A DNA stretch of 64,000 nucleotides from Ectobius pallidus (taxonomy: Eukaryota > Arthropoda > Insecta > Blattodea > Ectobiidae): assembly GCA_964059195.1 (NCBI GenBank), contig CAXKWD010000004.1:115585938-115649937 (forward strand). Reading direction: 5' to 3'. The number at the start of each line of letters is the position of its first letter. The stretch's first letter is position 1. The notes under the pieces were generated by a model. That model saw only the letters and a program-made list of their open reading frames with translations, did not search any database and was not told where the DNA came from. Shown here in pieces: positions 36,630-46,998 of this stretch. A program made the position numbers and the translations under genes.

Positions 36630-37040
36630 CATGGATATGGCAAAGAATGGAATGGAAGACAATGGTTTGTGCAAATAATAAGAAATAGATGCAACGACGT
36701 TTCTAACCAGGAAATGTTAAGCGAATTAGGTAGATTTAAATCATTAGTATTTTATAGAGAAATGAAAACAAACAGAGATTTAGAAACTTATTTATTCAAT
36801 GATAATAAAGTAGAGAGGGTAGATTTAATATGGTGGAGGTTAGGTAGAAGGATGTTGACAATTAGAAGAAAGAATACTGCGAAAGGAATGTGTTCACTTA
36901 GTAATTCAAAAATATATGCAAAACACATCATCCTTGAATGTGAGGGAACTCAACACTGGAGAGAAATGTTTAGAAAAAAGAAATTATTAAAAATAAATAG
37001 TAGACGTAACGTAGCATACAAACAAATTGTAATACAATAA
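36630..37040 (+). pseudogene. LINE ORF2 3' end fragment
   Basis: The open frame runs to a TAA at 37040; the reported start is GTG and an upstream in-frame extension reads GKEWNGRQWFVQIIRNRCND. Toward the end it has KNTAKGMCSLSNSKIYAKHI followed by ILECEGTQHWREMF and NVAYKQIVIQ. Many insect LINEs end with a CPLC..E...H.LLEC..T...R...F zinc-knuckle tail, and this copy has lost one Cys (CSLS). A copy running the opposite way lies 150 bp to the left. Confidence 0.6.
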
Positions 37041-38179
37041 ATGTAACAATTTTAAATGTTATTTTTTAAAAGATAGAAATGGGTCGAAAAATTAGAGGGT
37101 TCTAAATAATACGTTATAATATTCATATTTCACCTTGAGCCGTTATTGTCTTACCTATCTCTTCCACTGTATCAGGGTTAGGGTAGTTTATAGGGATAAA
37201 CTGAAAGAGAGGTAGTGAATACACATTCAGGGTTGTATAATTCGTCACTCTGGAGAGTGTACACAATATCTTGGTGGACCCGAAAGGCCATTAGCTCGGG
37301 CTGACGACTGGTCATCAGACACCCTAATGAAGGCTCCCGCACACTATACTTACACCAGCCTGGAATCACTAATGAAGGACTCTCTTACCAACCTCAGCTT
37401 GCACGCATTACATCAAGTGTGCAGTTGTAGACACATACTCAGGGGTTGCTTCTATAACATGAACGCAAGGATCAGTTTACTATAGACACACAGCTCAAGA
37501 GTATCAATAGAAGCAAATTTTGATTTATTGATGTTATACATTAAAAGGGGTTAATTTATAAATATAAACGCTTCATGAAATTATGTTTTTAACTTACTGA
37601 ATTGCTCCAGAGATATTCACCACTTTTTTTTGTCGTAGGCAATACCACGAGTGACTTGGAAATAGCCGATCTAGAGGATTCCAAGTCATGCATGTATAAT
37701 GACTATTTAACCAATAATGTATGATAAATAATTAAGAAAATGTAATTAAAATGAATTATTTGAAAAGCCAATTTACTTTTAAAAGGCATTCATGACATGA
37801 TCATTGTGACTGTATTTTCTGATAAACATCCAGTTGTTGATTATTGTTTGCTGAAATTTAATTTTGAAGATACCTTGTGTAAAACGTAACCATATTATTG
37901 TTCCTAGCGATGCATAGTGGTAAGTACTAAATTTTGAAAGTTATTAATTACTAGGGAAAGGCTTTTGATGATTTTGCATCTTTTTAAATGAAGATGAAAG
38001 ATAGCTCCAATACATACAAATGTGTGTCATGGATTAATTGACTAAGGACAATTTGTATTTGATTTTTTTGCTTTTCCGTCATATTCAAGAGAGAGGCAAT
38101 TTAAAAAGAAAAGTAAATTTCGGCATTTTAAAGTAAATGTTACATTACGTTTTGTTCTGAATTTTCCATTATAATTTTT
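37041..38179. other. No gene seen
   Basis: AT-rich except a GC-richer stretch about 37170-37450 of unknown nature. The 63-codon minus frame there is unrecognised. Confidence 0.5.
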
Positions 38180-38191
38180 GTTTTTAATGCC

Positions 38192-38655
38192 GTCCACCGC
38201 TGTGGCTCAGGGGATGCGTCCAATCCTCTCACGCAGCGGGCCCGGGTTCGATTCCTGGTCGGGACAAGTTACCTAGGTGAGGTTTTTTCCGGGGTTTTCC
38301 CTCACCTGTGAGACAAATGTCAGGTAACTTTAGGCCCTTGTGGTCCCCGGATATCATCTGGCCGTCATTATCATCTTCATCCCCATCCTCGCCTTGTTCT
38401 GAGTGAGTGTGTGTGTGAATGGTGTGTATCGTCCTATGTGTTCGTGTTGTCTCGGAGGTGGTCCCGGCATTGGGCTGATCACTCATCCGGGGAGGCCCTC
38501 CATGTCCTTGTCTGGTCAAAAAAGTATGTCTGTCTGTGTTCTGATCCATAGTTCATTCCTCTCCCGACAGGTCGCGGTCCGGTAAGGCCCGGGCGGCGCG
38601 GGCCGCATAAAGGTCCCTACAAGGGAGAGGTAAAACTACGAAAGAGAGAGAGAGA
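38192..38655 (+). mobile_element. tRNA-derived SINE with 12-bp TSD and GA tail
   Basis: The 464-bp insertion is flanked by GTTTTTAATGCC at 38180-38191 and 38656-38667. The head holds box A (TGGCTCAGGGG) and box B (GGGTTCGATTCC). The body has the self-complementary AGGTGAGG(...)CCCTCACCT and a GT-rich stretch. The 3' end is a (GA)n tail. The 106- and 60-codon frames within are not genes. Confidence 0.9.
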
Positions 38656-38667
38656 GTTTTTAATGCC

Positions 38668-40456
38668 TGTCTATTATAATTTATAACTTATAACCAAATA
38701 ACGTCTGCAGGAAACAACGCAGATTTGCAGTTTAACTGAAAGGAATGTGCATATTGAACCCTATTAGGCCTATTTATATTTCCAAGAAAACATGGTACCT
38801 GCTTCCCCAGTTTTAAAGGAGTGTGCATAAGGGACTCATCTGAGCATGTTCAATCCTATTCATTTTCAGATATATCAGAAGGACTTTCTGTGTCCTTCGT
38901 ATAGCGTGACCATGGTGATAAATAACTATCTACAGAGTCTCCGACCTGATTAGAATGTAAAGAAAAGATGACGTGTCTTTGCCACTTTTGTAAGAGGTGA
39001 TAAGAAATTCGATAAAGATTGAGTGAATCAGGTCTTTGATTGGCTGATTTCAGACTCATTCTTACATGTTATTGGTCCAAATATAAAGAAGATTTAAGAG
39101 CTAAATGGTCATTTATTATTTTATATCTCTTATACCTTCATGCTGCTCAGTTAGACTAAAGTAATGTATACAGTCATTTCACAGTCATCCTCTCAGATGC
39201 GTTATTTACGAATTTTGAATGTTATGATAGTTACATTTATTTAGTTAAAATGAACATTTTATGCTAAATAAAAGTGAAACGCCTCTAATATAAATTGACT
39301 GTTGATTAACTGTTCGGAGTTCTATTCTGATGCGGTTTTTAACGAATTATTCTACATTGTTTAAATCAGTTTTGTTACAATAAAAGAAAGTTCTATTTTT
39401 GGTCCATGTACTTACTGAACTCTTAAATAATCGCCCCTCCCTTGAAGATGGCATAGAAAATAATTTTTACTTATCTAAACGGTTGTGTCAGTGGGATACT
39501 ATGCTATTTCCTAGCCTGTAGAGATGGAATTTATCACAAGGTTTTGTCAGGAAAAGGGGAGGCGTGGTGTGGTTTGAACACTTGATCCTCCGACCTCATG
39601 AGAGGCTTTACCGCAACACAAAACACTTCACCAATAAACCGACGAGATTAAGAAGGGCTAAGCCTAGGGAAAATGCAGCTCGCATACAAAACGCTACGGC
39701 TAAACGAACTTCGAACAGCAAACAATGAGACCGCTATACCAAAACAGCTATCGCAAACAAATCGGAATTACAGGGAATAAAATAATGATTTATGATATGC
39801 AGGTCTCCTAGACATCACGTGAGGTAACACAGTTTCCTAGCATAGGTCCACATTTAACATCCACGTGCCTTATACGCTCCGTGCATAAATTATGATTTAC
39901 TGCTGTAGGCGGTTATTCTGAAGAAAAAAAATGTGTGCACGTGGTAAGTCATGAACTCATGGCTGGTGATGCAAAGGAAGACCGTTCGTTGATTTTATGA
40001 ATATTTATTAATAATTATTTCATACATGAGTTTAAGGTGTTACGATATTCCAGCATAATGCTGAGCTTTTTTGTGGGCTGCAATATTGAATATTATAATA
40101 GCCTACACTGATGAATACGAAATTCTATAAATGGATTTGAATTGATGGTGGATATTAGTAGTTTCCCTTTCTCACCAGTCAACAATGACTCAAATTACAA
40201 CATTCTAGTTTTTTCATTGAATTATTCCATAATGATACTTTCCTCATCAAACAAACATTATACTTCGGTAGGCATTTTTTGAGACATTTCATTGATATAG
40301 GCTACTATTTTATATGAAGTAATTAAATAAAAGATTAAGCGGCAAGATACGCTTAAATAATTACCTTTTCAAATACAAGCTTTTTACACAGTAAAATTAC
40401 TAATAGCTTGAGTATTTCGTTATTTATTACTTTTTAATATGGACAATATTAAATAC
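38668..40456. other. No gene seen
   Basis: AT-rich with a 67-codon minus frame of no recognisable type. Nothing else is supported. Confidence 0.5.
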
Positions 40457-42713
40457 TAGCATGTGCCCGCGGCTTCGCCCGCGATAATTATTTAAAAAAT
40501 TAAAAATTAAAAGCATAACCCTAATAGTTAAATCATGATATTTATTAACACCTAAATCACGTGGACTACATATCACGATTAGATAGCGTCGCCTGGTAAA
40601 GGCGCCCGCGGTTTCCCCCGCGATAATTATTTCAAAAATTAAAAACTAAAAATTAAGAGCATAATAGTTAAATCATTATATTTATTAACACCTAAATCAC
40701 GTGAATTACATACCACGATTAGATAGCGTCGCCTGGTAAAAGCTATCTCAGATTCGAGTTCCTTGTCCCAGAAAATCCCTGTATAGTGAGTTTCGTCCAA
40801 ATCGAACGATGTTTAACCATATTTAGGTTTATGTTGATTATCCCTCTTCCGTGTAGGTTGAAAATTTCATATGTCTACGGGCCTTGACATTCTAAACAAA
40901 TGAATCGACCAGCGTGGGCTTACAACATTCAAGCGATCGCGATGCTTTTATTTCCACGGTATGGCAAAAATAGCCAAAGCCAACTGCAATTGATTTGACA
41001 TTGAAATGTATTACTGAAATCTGATGCTTCGACAGCGCTAAAATCACGTTTTCTGCCAGTTTTTCACTCATAACTCGCGAACGAAAGCTAAAATTACAAA
41101 TTCGGCTTCAAGGTGCATTCGCCCACCTTTCAGTCCATCTATCTTTAAAATTTCAGATCTCTGCGTTCAGTAGATTTCGATGGGCATCGTGGACAGACAG
41201 ACAAACAGTATGTGCCCGCATGTGCCCGCGGCTTCCCCCGCGATAATTGTTTGAAAAATTAAAAACTAAAAATTAAGAGCATAGTTAAATCATTATAATT
41301 ATTAACACCTAAATCACGTGGAGTGCATTCCACGATTAGGTAGCGTCCCCTGGTAAAAGCGACCTCAGATTCGAGTTCCTTGGCCCAGAAAACCCCTGTA
41401 TAGTGAGTTTCGTTCAAATCGAACAATGTTTGACCATATTTAGGGTTGATTATCCTTCTTCCGTGTAGGTTGAAAATGTCATATGTCTGTGGGCCTTGAC
41501 ACTCTAAACAAATGAATCGTCTAGGATGGACTAACAAAATCAAGCGATCGCGTTGCTTTTATTTCAAAGGTATGAGGTATGATGACAAAAATAGCCAAAG
41601 CCATCTGTAAGTGATTTGATATTGAAATTTATTACTGAAACTGATGCTTCTAAAACGCAAAAAAATGCACGTTTTCTGCCAGTTTTTCACTCATAACTCA
41701 CGAACGAAAGCTAAAATTAAAATTCCGGCTTCGAGGTGCACATTCCGACCCTTTAGTCCGCCTATGTATAAAATTTCAGATCTCTGCGTTCAGTAGATTT
41801 CGCTGGGCATCGCGGACAGACAGACAGACAGACACACACTTCCTTTTATTAATATAGACTAGCATGTGCCCGCGGCTTCGCCCGCGATAATTATTTCAAA
41901 AATTAAAAGCATAATAGTTAAATCATTATATTTATTAACACCTAAATCACGTGGACGTAACATACCACGATTAGATAGCGTCGCCTGGTAAATGCGACCT
42001 CGGATTCGATTTCCTTGGCCCAGAATACCCCTGTACAGTGAGTTTCGTCCAAATCGAACAATGTTTGACCATATTTAGGCCTATCCCTCTTCCGTGTAGG
42101 TTGAAAATTTCATATGTCTACGGGCCTTGACATTCTAAACAAATGAATCGACCAGCGTGGGCTTACAACAGTCTAGCGATCGCGATGCTTTTATTACCAC
42201 GGTATGACAAAAATAGCCAAAGCCAACTGCAATTGATTTGACATTGAAATGTATTACTGAAATCTGATGCTTCGACAGCGCTAAAATCACGTTTTCTGCC
42301 CGTTTTTCACTCACAACTCGCGAACGAAAGCTAAAATTAAAAATCCGGCTTCGATGCGCATTCGCCCACCTTTCAGCCCATCTATGTTTAAAATTTCAGA
42401 TCTCTGCGTTCAGTAGATTTCGCTGGGCATCGTGGACAGACAGACAGACAAACACGTCCTTTTATTATTTTAAAATAGCATGTGCCCGCGGCTTTTCCCG
42501 CGATAATTATTTCAAAAATTAAAAATTAAGAGCATAATAGTTAAATCATTATATTAACACCTAAATCATGTGAACTATATATCACGATTAGATAGCGTCA
42601 CCTGGTAAAAGCGACCTCAGATTCGAGTTCCTTGGCCCAGAAAACCCCTGTATAGTGAGTTTCGTCCAAATCGAACAACGTTTGACCATATTTAGGCTAA
42701 TGTTGATTATCCC

Positions 42714-42776
<63 letters not shown>

Positions 42777-43166
42777 CCTCTTCGGTGTGGGTTGAAAATT
42801 TCATATTATGTTTGCATGCCTTGACATTAAAAACAAATGAATCGACCAGCGTGAGCTACAACATTCAAGAGATCGCGATGCTTTTATGTCGAAGGAATGA
42901 CAAAAATAGCCAAAGCCTAGTGTAGCCTAATTGATTTGTATTCCTGAAAACTCATGCTTCGAAAACGGAATAAATACACGTTTTCTGCCCGTTTTTCACT
43001 CATAACTCACGAACGAAAGCGAAAATTAAAATTCCGGCTTCGAGGTGCACATTCCGACCATTTAGTCCATCTATGTTTAAAATTTCAGATCTCTGCGTTC
43101 AGTAGATTTCGCTGGGCATCGCGGACAGACAGACAGACAGACACTTCCTTTTATTAATATAGATAA
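40457..43166 (+). repeat. Tandem array of ~0.65-kb CCCGCGGCTTCGCCCGCG repeat
   Basis: Four units start with GCATGTGCCCGCGGCTTC-like sequence near 40457, 41219, 41862 and 42478. The first also contains a partial ~145-bp start duplication at ~40601. Each unit runs through TAAATCACGTGGA, TTTCGTCCAAATCGAACAA, GTTTTCTGCC and TCAGATCTCTGCGTTCAGTA to a (GACA)n run. Three of the four ends then read CCTTTTATTA(A/T)T before the next copy. Units are 616-690 bp and several per cent diverged. No protein frame is conserved (the 94-codon minus frame is in one unit only). Such end motifs are widespread in insect genomes, but I cannot assign a class. Confidence 0.8.
42715..42776. repeat. (AAT)n microsatellite inside the fourth unit
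   Basis: About 20 AAT triplets inserted between TTGATTATCCCT and CCTCTTCGGTG, a position that is contiguous in the other units. Confidence 0.95.
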
Positions 43167-44028
43167 TGGATATAAATGTAGGCCTATTGTTTTAACAAAG
43201 TACGAACTAATTGGTACACTAACATAAATCAGATGTGGAGCTGGATGAAGGCTCAGGTTATGAGTGGCAAAAATGTTTTCTGTAGTGGGTGAGTTGGGAA
43301 TAATGCATGCATGTCACTGTCCATCGCGGCTGCTGTAACTGAATGCTGTTATTTCCGGACTCCATTGTATACCGACCAGCTCATTTTTCTTGTCTTTGTC
43401 GTTTCATACGCTGCTGTGACACTATTGTGTTTAATTTATAAAGATTATCTTACACTCTGTCATTACTAAATGTACAAGCTATTTTCTCCTCTTCTTTTTC
43501 CTCTGTTTCCTTCTTTCATTCTCTTCGCCCTCATCTCTTTTTTATGTGCTTGACTTCTTTGCAATTTTTGCCATATCTTCACTTTATAATTAAAACTAGC
43601 AGCTATTGTTTACCAACTGTCTGTTTTTTGTTTTTTTGTTTTGTTTTTTCTTCCCTTTAGTCCAGTGGACTTCAACTCGTGGCCCGCGGGCCGCATGCGG
43701 TCCGAGGCTTAATTTTTGGCGGCCCGCAAACAACTAATTTGAACTACAATAGCAATATTGACAAATAGTGACAAATAAACAGTGTCAGGTCTAACATTAA
43801 ATTTAAGAATGTTACTCTACTGTGCTTTGTGTTATTCATTAACATTGCAAAGTGGAAATCAAAATATATAAAACACATACATGGGTATTGTTAAGTAATC
43901 CCTACAGTTGAGCATATATTTGCAAATTAATTAAGTTGCTGTATTAATTCTGTATAGTGAGTCACTGATCTCCGTATACCTATTATCGTTATCATTATTG
44001 TCATTCTGTTCATGCTCACTGCTACTTT
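43167..44028. other. No gene seen; one hAT-like end
   Basis: AT-rich and T-rich DNA with no coding signal. A hAT-like terminus lies at 43672-43750. Confidence 0.5.
43672..43750 (+). mobile_element. Possible hAT-like terminus
   Basis: CAGTGGACTTCAACTCGTGG is followed by CCCGCGGGCCGCATGCGG and later GGCGGCCCGCAAAC. Known hAT elements often start CAGTGGTTCTCAA..GTGGCCCGCGGGCCGCA. No matching right end was found. Confidence 0.45.
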
Positions 44029-44149
44029 CATTTATTCATGGTGTCGTGCACATTGGCACAGGTGCACATCGGCACAGTCGCATTTTCGTGCACATCGGCA
44101 TAGTATTTTTATCTTGTAATATTATCGTGCTCATCGCCACACAACCCGT

Positions 44150-44235
44150 TGGGGTTAGGGGTGGACATAGAGACTCAAACCTACAGCCTCCTTTACCACG
44201 GCTCCAAGGCACACCCCTTAGCTACCGCGGCTAAG
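44150..44235 (-). mobile_element. tRNA-like SINE head inside the foldback
   Basis: Read on the minus strand, TAGCTAAGGGG fits box A and GGTTTGAGTCTC resembles box B with the usual spacing. It ends inside the left inverted arm, so the SINE may be older than, or part of, the foldback. Confidence 0.45.
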
Positions 44236-44260
44236 GAAACCGGCCGTTGATATCGTACAT

Positions 44261-44526
44261 AGGTTAAGTCAGGTTAGGTTAGGTTAGGTTAGGTTAGGTT
44301 AGGTTAGGTTAGGTTAGGTTAGGTTAGGTTAGGTTAGGTTAGGCTAGGCTAGGCTAGGCTAGGCTAGGCTAGGCTAGGCTAGGCTAGGCTAGGCTAGGCT
44401 AGGCTAGGCTAGGCTAGGCTAGGCTAGGCTAGGCTAGGCTAGGCTAGGTTAGGTTAGGTTAGGTTAGGTTAGGTTAGGTTAGGTTAGGTTAGGTTAGGTT
44501 AGTTTGGGTTAGGTTAGGTTAGGTTA
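44261..44526 (+). repeat. Interstitial telomeric array: TTAGG / CTAGG / TTAGG
   Basis: About 14 TTAGG pentamers are followed by 21 CTAGG variants and about 14 more TTAGG pentamers (one degenerate, GTTTGGG). TTAGG is the canonical insect telomere repeat. The block structure suggests internal expansion of a C-variant rather than random decay. Confidence 0.95.
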
Positions 44527-44817
44527 ATTCAAAGTCTCATTCAATCGGAGGCAGATACTTTATGAATTATTTCTAAACAATAAATTATAATATTAATGTA
44601 CACAGTACGTATCTATAATAATAAAGGAAGTGTTTGTCTTTCCGTCTATCTAGCAGTTACTGTGAACTCCATTGCATTCAATACGATAGTGTAATTCCAA
44701 CTTTATCTGTATGTCCACCCCTACCAAGGGTGTGTGGCGATGAGCACGATGATATTGCAAGATAAAAATACTATGCCGATGTGCACGAAAATGCGACTGT
44801 GCCGATGGCATTTATTC

Positions 44818-46419
44818 TTTCCTGCTTATTTTTTTTATTTGTTATCTATCTGATAACTGTTTTTAGTAGGCCTACCAATATCAAGTTTGCAATCACCAGT
44901 AACTGCATCACTAAAACTTGCGTTCACTCTCAAATTACTTTACTTCATGCTAAGTCGTCTATTTAGCAGCGTCCATGTATTGAATTCCAGAGAATGCCTA
45001 CGTGAGGGAGTCGTGGCGAGGCATTCTAAATGCAAACAGGCCATTACATTACATGTTACACAACCCGATATGCACGGTTCTCGGTTCCAAGGCATTCCAT
45101 GTAAGAAATACATCACAGAAGATGCAAGCTTAGACTGTATCTTTATTAGCGAGAGTAGTGTATAACCAGTGCAATCTGAATTTTAGGTAAATTGAGTAGT
45201 TTACGGAACCAACTGCTTAATATAGTAATTTGTGATTGCTCAGAACGATCTTTTTTGCTCTTATAGGCCTCTAACTTATGTTATTTTATTTTGTTCTGGC
45301 TGGTTATATTGTGTTTTGTTGGATCTTACTTAAAAACCCATCTCCGAAAGGTGGTTTTACTTGCAACAATAGGATTTTTGTATGTCTGTGTAAATTATCG
45401 ATTTTTCAAGCAGATTTAACAGAAAATATTAATTAAATTAATTAGGAATAAATTAGGTTATTTTAGGTTTCCATGTACCATTTAGGTGTTTTTAGGTAGG
45501 CTATTACAAAATTAATGTGTGTGAATCCTATGGACATGCCTCGAGAAAGTGTGAGAGCGTTTCTGGTATTGGTAGTAAGAGAAAAAGTAGGTAAAAACCT
45601 AAGAATCCGGTCCCTAATAATAACAACGTAGGCTATAAGTATCGCGCGCGAAGAATCATTCTAACCATTCTAACTAGGCAACGTCGCGCCTTCTCCCACC
45701 CGAACCGCTCGCCAGAGAAGTGGTGGTCTTATGTCTGCCGTGGGATTAAAACTTGTTGACAAATAAAAATCAATTTTAAAAACAACTGCTTTGGAATGTT
45801 TAAAACTATATTTGATTAGTATTAATTGAATAATGACAATCACATTGGTGATTTGAACGATATTTTTAGACTTTAAACAGTGGTTTTAGCAAAGGTTCGG
45901 CAAATTGACAACAACATAAAGAATAAACAAAATAAAATTATGAAATTCAAGGATTATGTTTACAAGAAACCTGTGCGTGCCCTATTAAGATTTGAAAACG
46001 ATTGCACTAGCGGTTTTTTTACAATAAAAGTTTAAACTTTACTTTTAGTCCGGACCTTTAAGAAAACCGGTACTTTTGACGGATTTTAATCCCTAACATT
46101 TTTTTCGCTTAACCGAAAATGTTTGTATTGTTATCAGATAAAATGGATTTAAAATAGCTTCAGTTTAAACTTTATTTTAACTTAATCGGATGAGTCATTC
46201 TTGAGATTTTAGACTTCAAACTCGAGTCTCTATGTTTTTTTTCCCCGACAGTAGATAACATCTGTGTAACATTGTTATTGACCAAATCCGTATTTTTAAA
46301 TTCTTTGGCGCATAATTCGAAGAACCAAGAGTCTTGAACTTGTTGGGTCATTCTACACGAAAGGATCTACAGTACTGTCTTTCTGATTTTGCCATTTCCC
46401 GATGTTTGACACTGATACA
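44818..46419. other. No gene seen
   Basis: AT-rich. The 92-codon frame at 44887-45165 and others are unrecognised. A lone hAT-like end occurs near 45597-45620. Confidence 0.5.
45597..45620 (-). mobile_element. Lone hAT-like MITE end
   Basis: On the minus strand it reads TTAGGGACCGGATTCTTAGG, close to the left end of the 33704 element. No partner end or TSD was found. Confidence 0.4.
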
Positions 46420-46427
46420 GTTATAAA

Positions 46428-46990
46428 CAAGGCCCGGATTTTGATGGCATGTCATCTTCTAACTGGAACATCATAGACGTTGCCCATGAGCTCAGATATT
46501 CTGATCATGATTCCTAGATTATAAAAATGACCATTTTAGGGTCATTTTTGGTCATTTCCCCATTTTTCCTTTTAGGTCTTTTTGGAAATGGCATTGTTAG
46601 GTCATTTTTTGGCCATTTTACGGTCTTTTCTTTTTCACATTTCATATTTCTAGGTAATATTTTAAATATGTCATTAATTTTCTCATTTTGTGTTGTTTCT
46701 CGCAATATATAGAGTTATTGTGCATTTACTTGCTTTACTTAAATCATGTTATAATTTTAATTTGGATACAGAAAGATGGTGTTTGCTGTTTGCATTTAAC
46801 CTTATGTACCAGTTAACTAATTACAAGCCTATTATTGTGTCAGAATAGACACAAATCTGATGAATAAACTAGTATTTTTATACTAATTTTTAGGTCTTTT
46901 TTTAAGTTTCTGAGTAATTCTTTTGCATTTTTGCAGTCATTTTGTAGCTCATTTTTCAAGTATTTTTAGGTCATCAAAATCCTGGCCCTG
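46428..46990. mobile_element. hAT-like MITE (563 bp), exact 8-bp TSD
   Basis: Inverted ends are CAAGGCCCGGATTTTGATG and CATCAAAATCCTGGCCCTG. Flanking GTTATAAA at 46420-46427 and 46991-46998 is an exact 8-bp duplication, diagnostic of hAT. The interior is built of (T)TAGGTCATTTTT-type repeats, which explain overlapping sense and antisense frames. It encodes no transposase. Confidence 0.85.
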
Positions 46991-46998
46991 GTTATAAA

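Larger units (their letters stand above)
44038..44808. mobile_element. Foldback element enclosing telomeric repeats, 9-bp TSD
   Basis: Inverted arms of ~95 bp at 44068-44165 and 44711-44806 begin ATCGGCACAGTCGCATTTTC and share >90% identity. CATTTATTC flanks both sides (44029-44037 and 44809-44817), a 9-bp TSD as in Mutator-like or P-like elements. GTGCAC(A)T(C/T)GGCA motifs repeat near the left end, like transposase-binding sites. The spacer carries a tRNA-like segment and the TTAGG array. Superfamily is inference; no transposase is present. Confidence 0.6.

Noticed and set aside
38229..38585. 106-codon minus frame as a gene
   Set aside because: It lies entirely inside a SINE with clear TSDs.
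39540..39660. A tRNA-like SINE on the minus strand
   Set aside because: The box-B-like match is poor and neither box A nor TSDs were seen.
41259..41543. 94-codon minus frame (MILLVHPRRFICLECQGPQT) as a protein
   Set aside because: Equivalent positions in the sister tandem units do not keep the frame open.
46512..46712. Complementary 61- and 63-codon frames as genes
   Set aside because: Both arise from low-complexity repeats inside the 46428 MITE.
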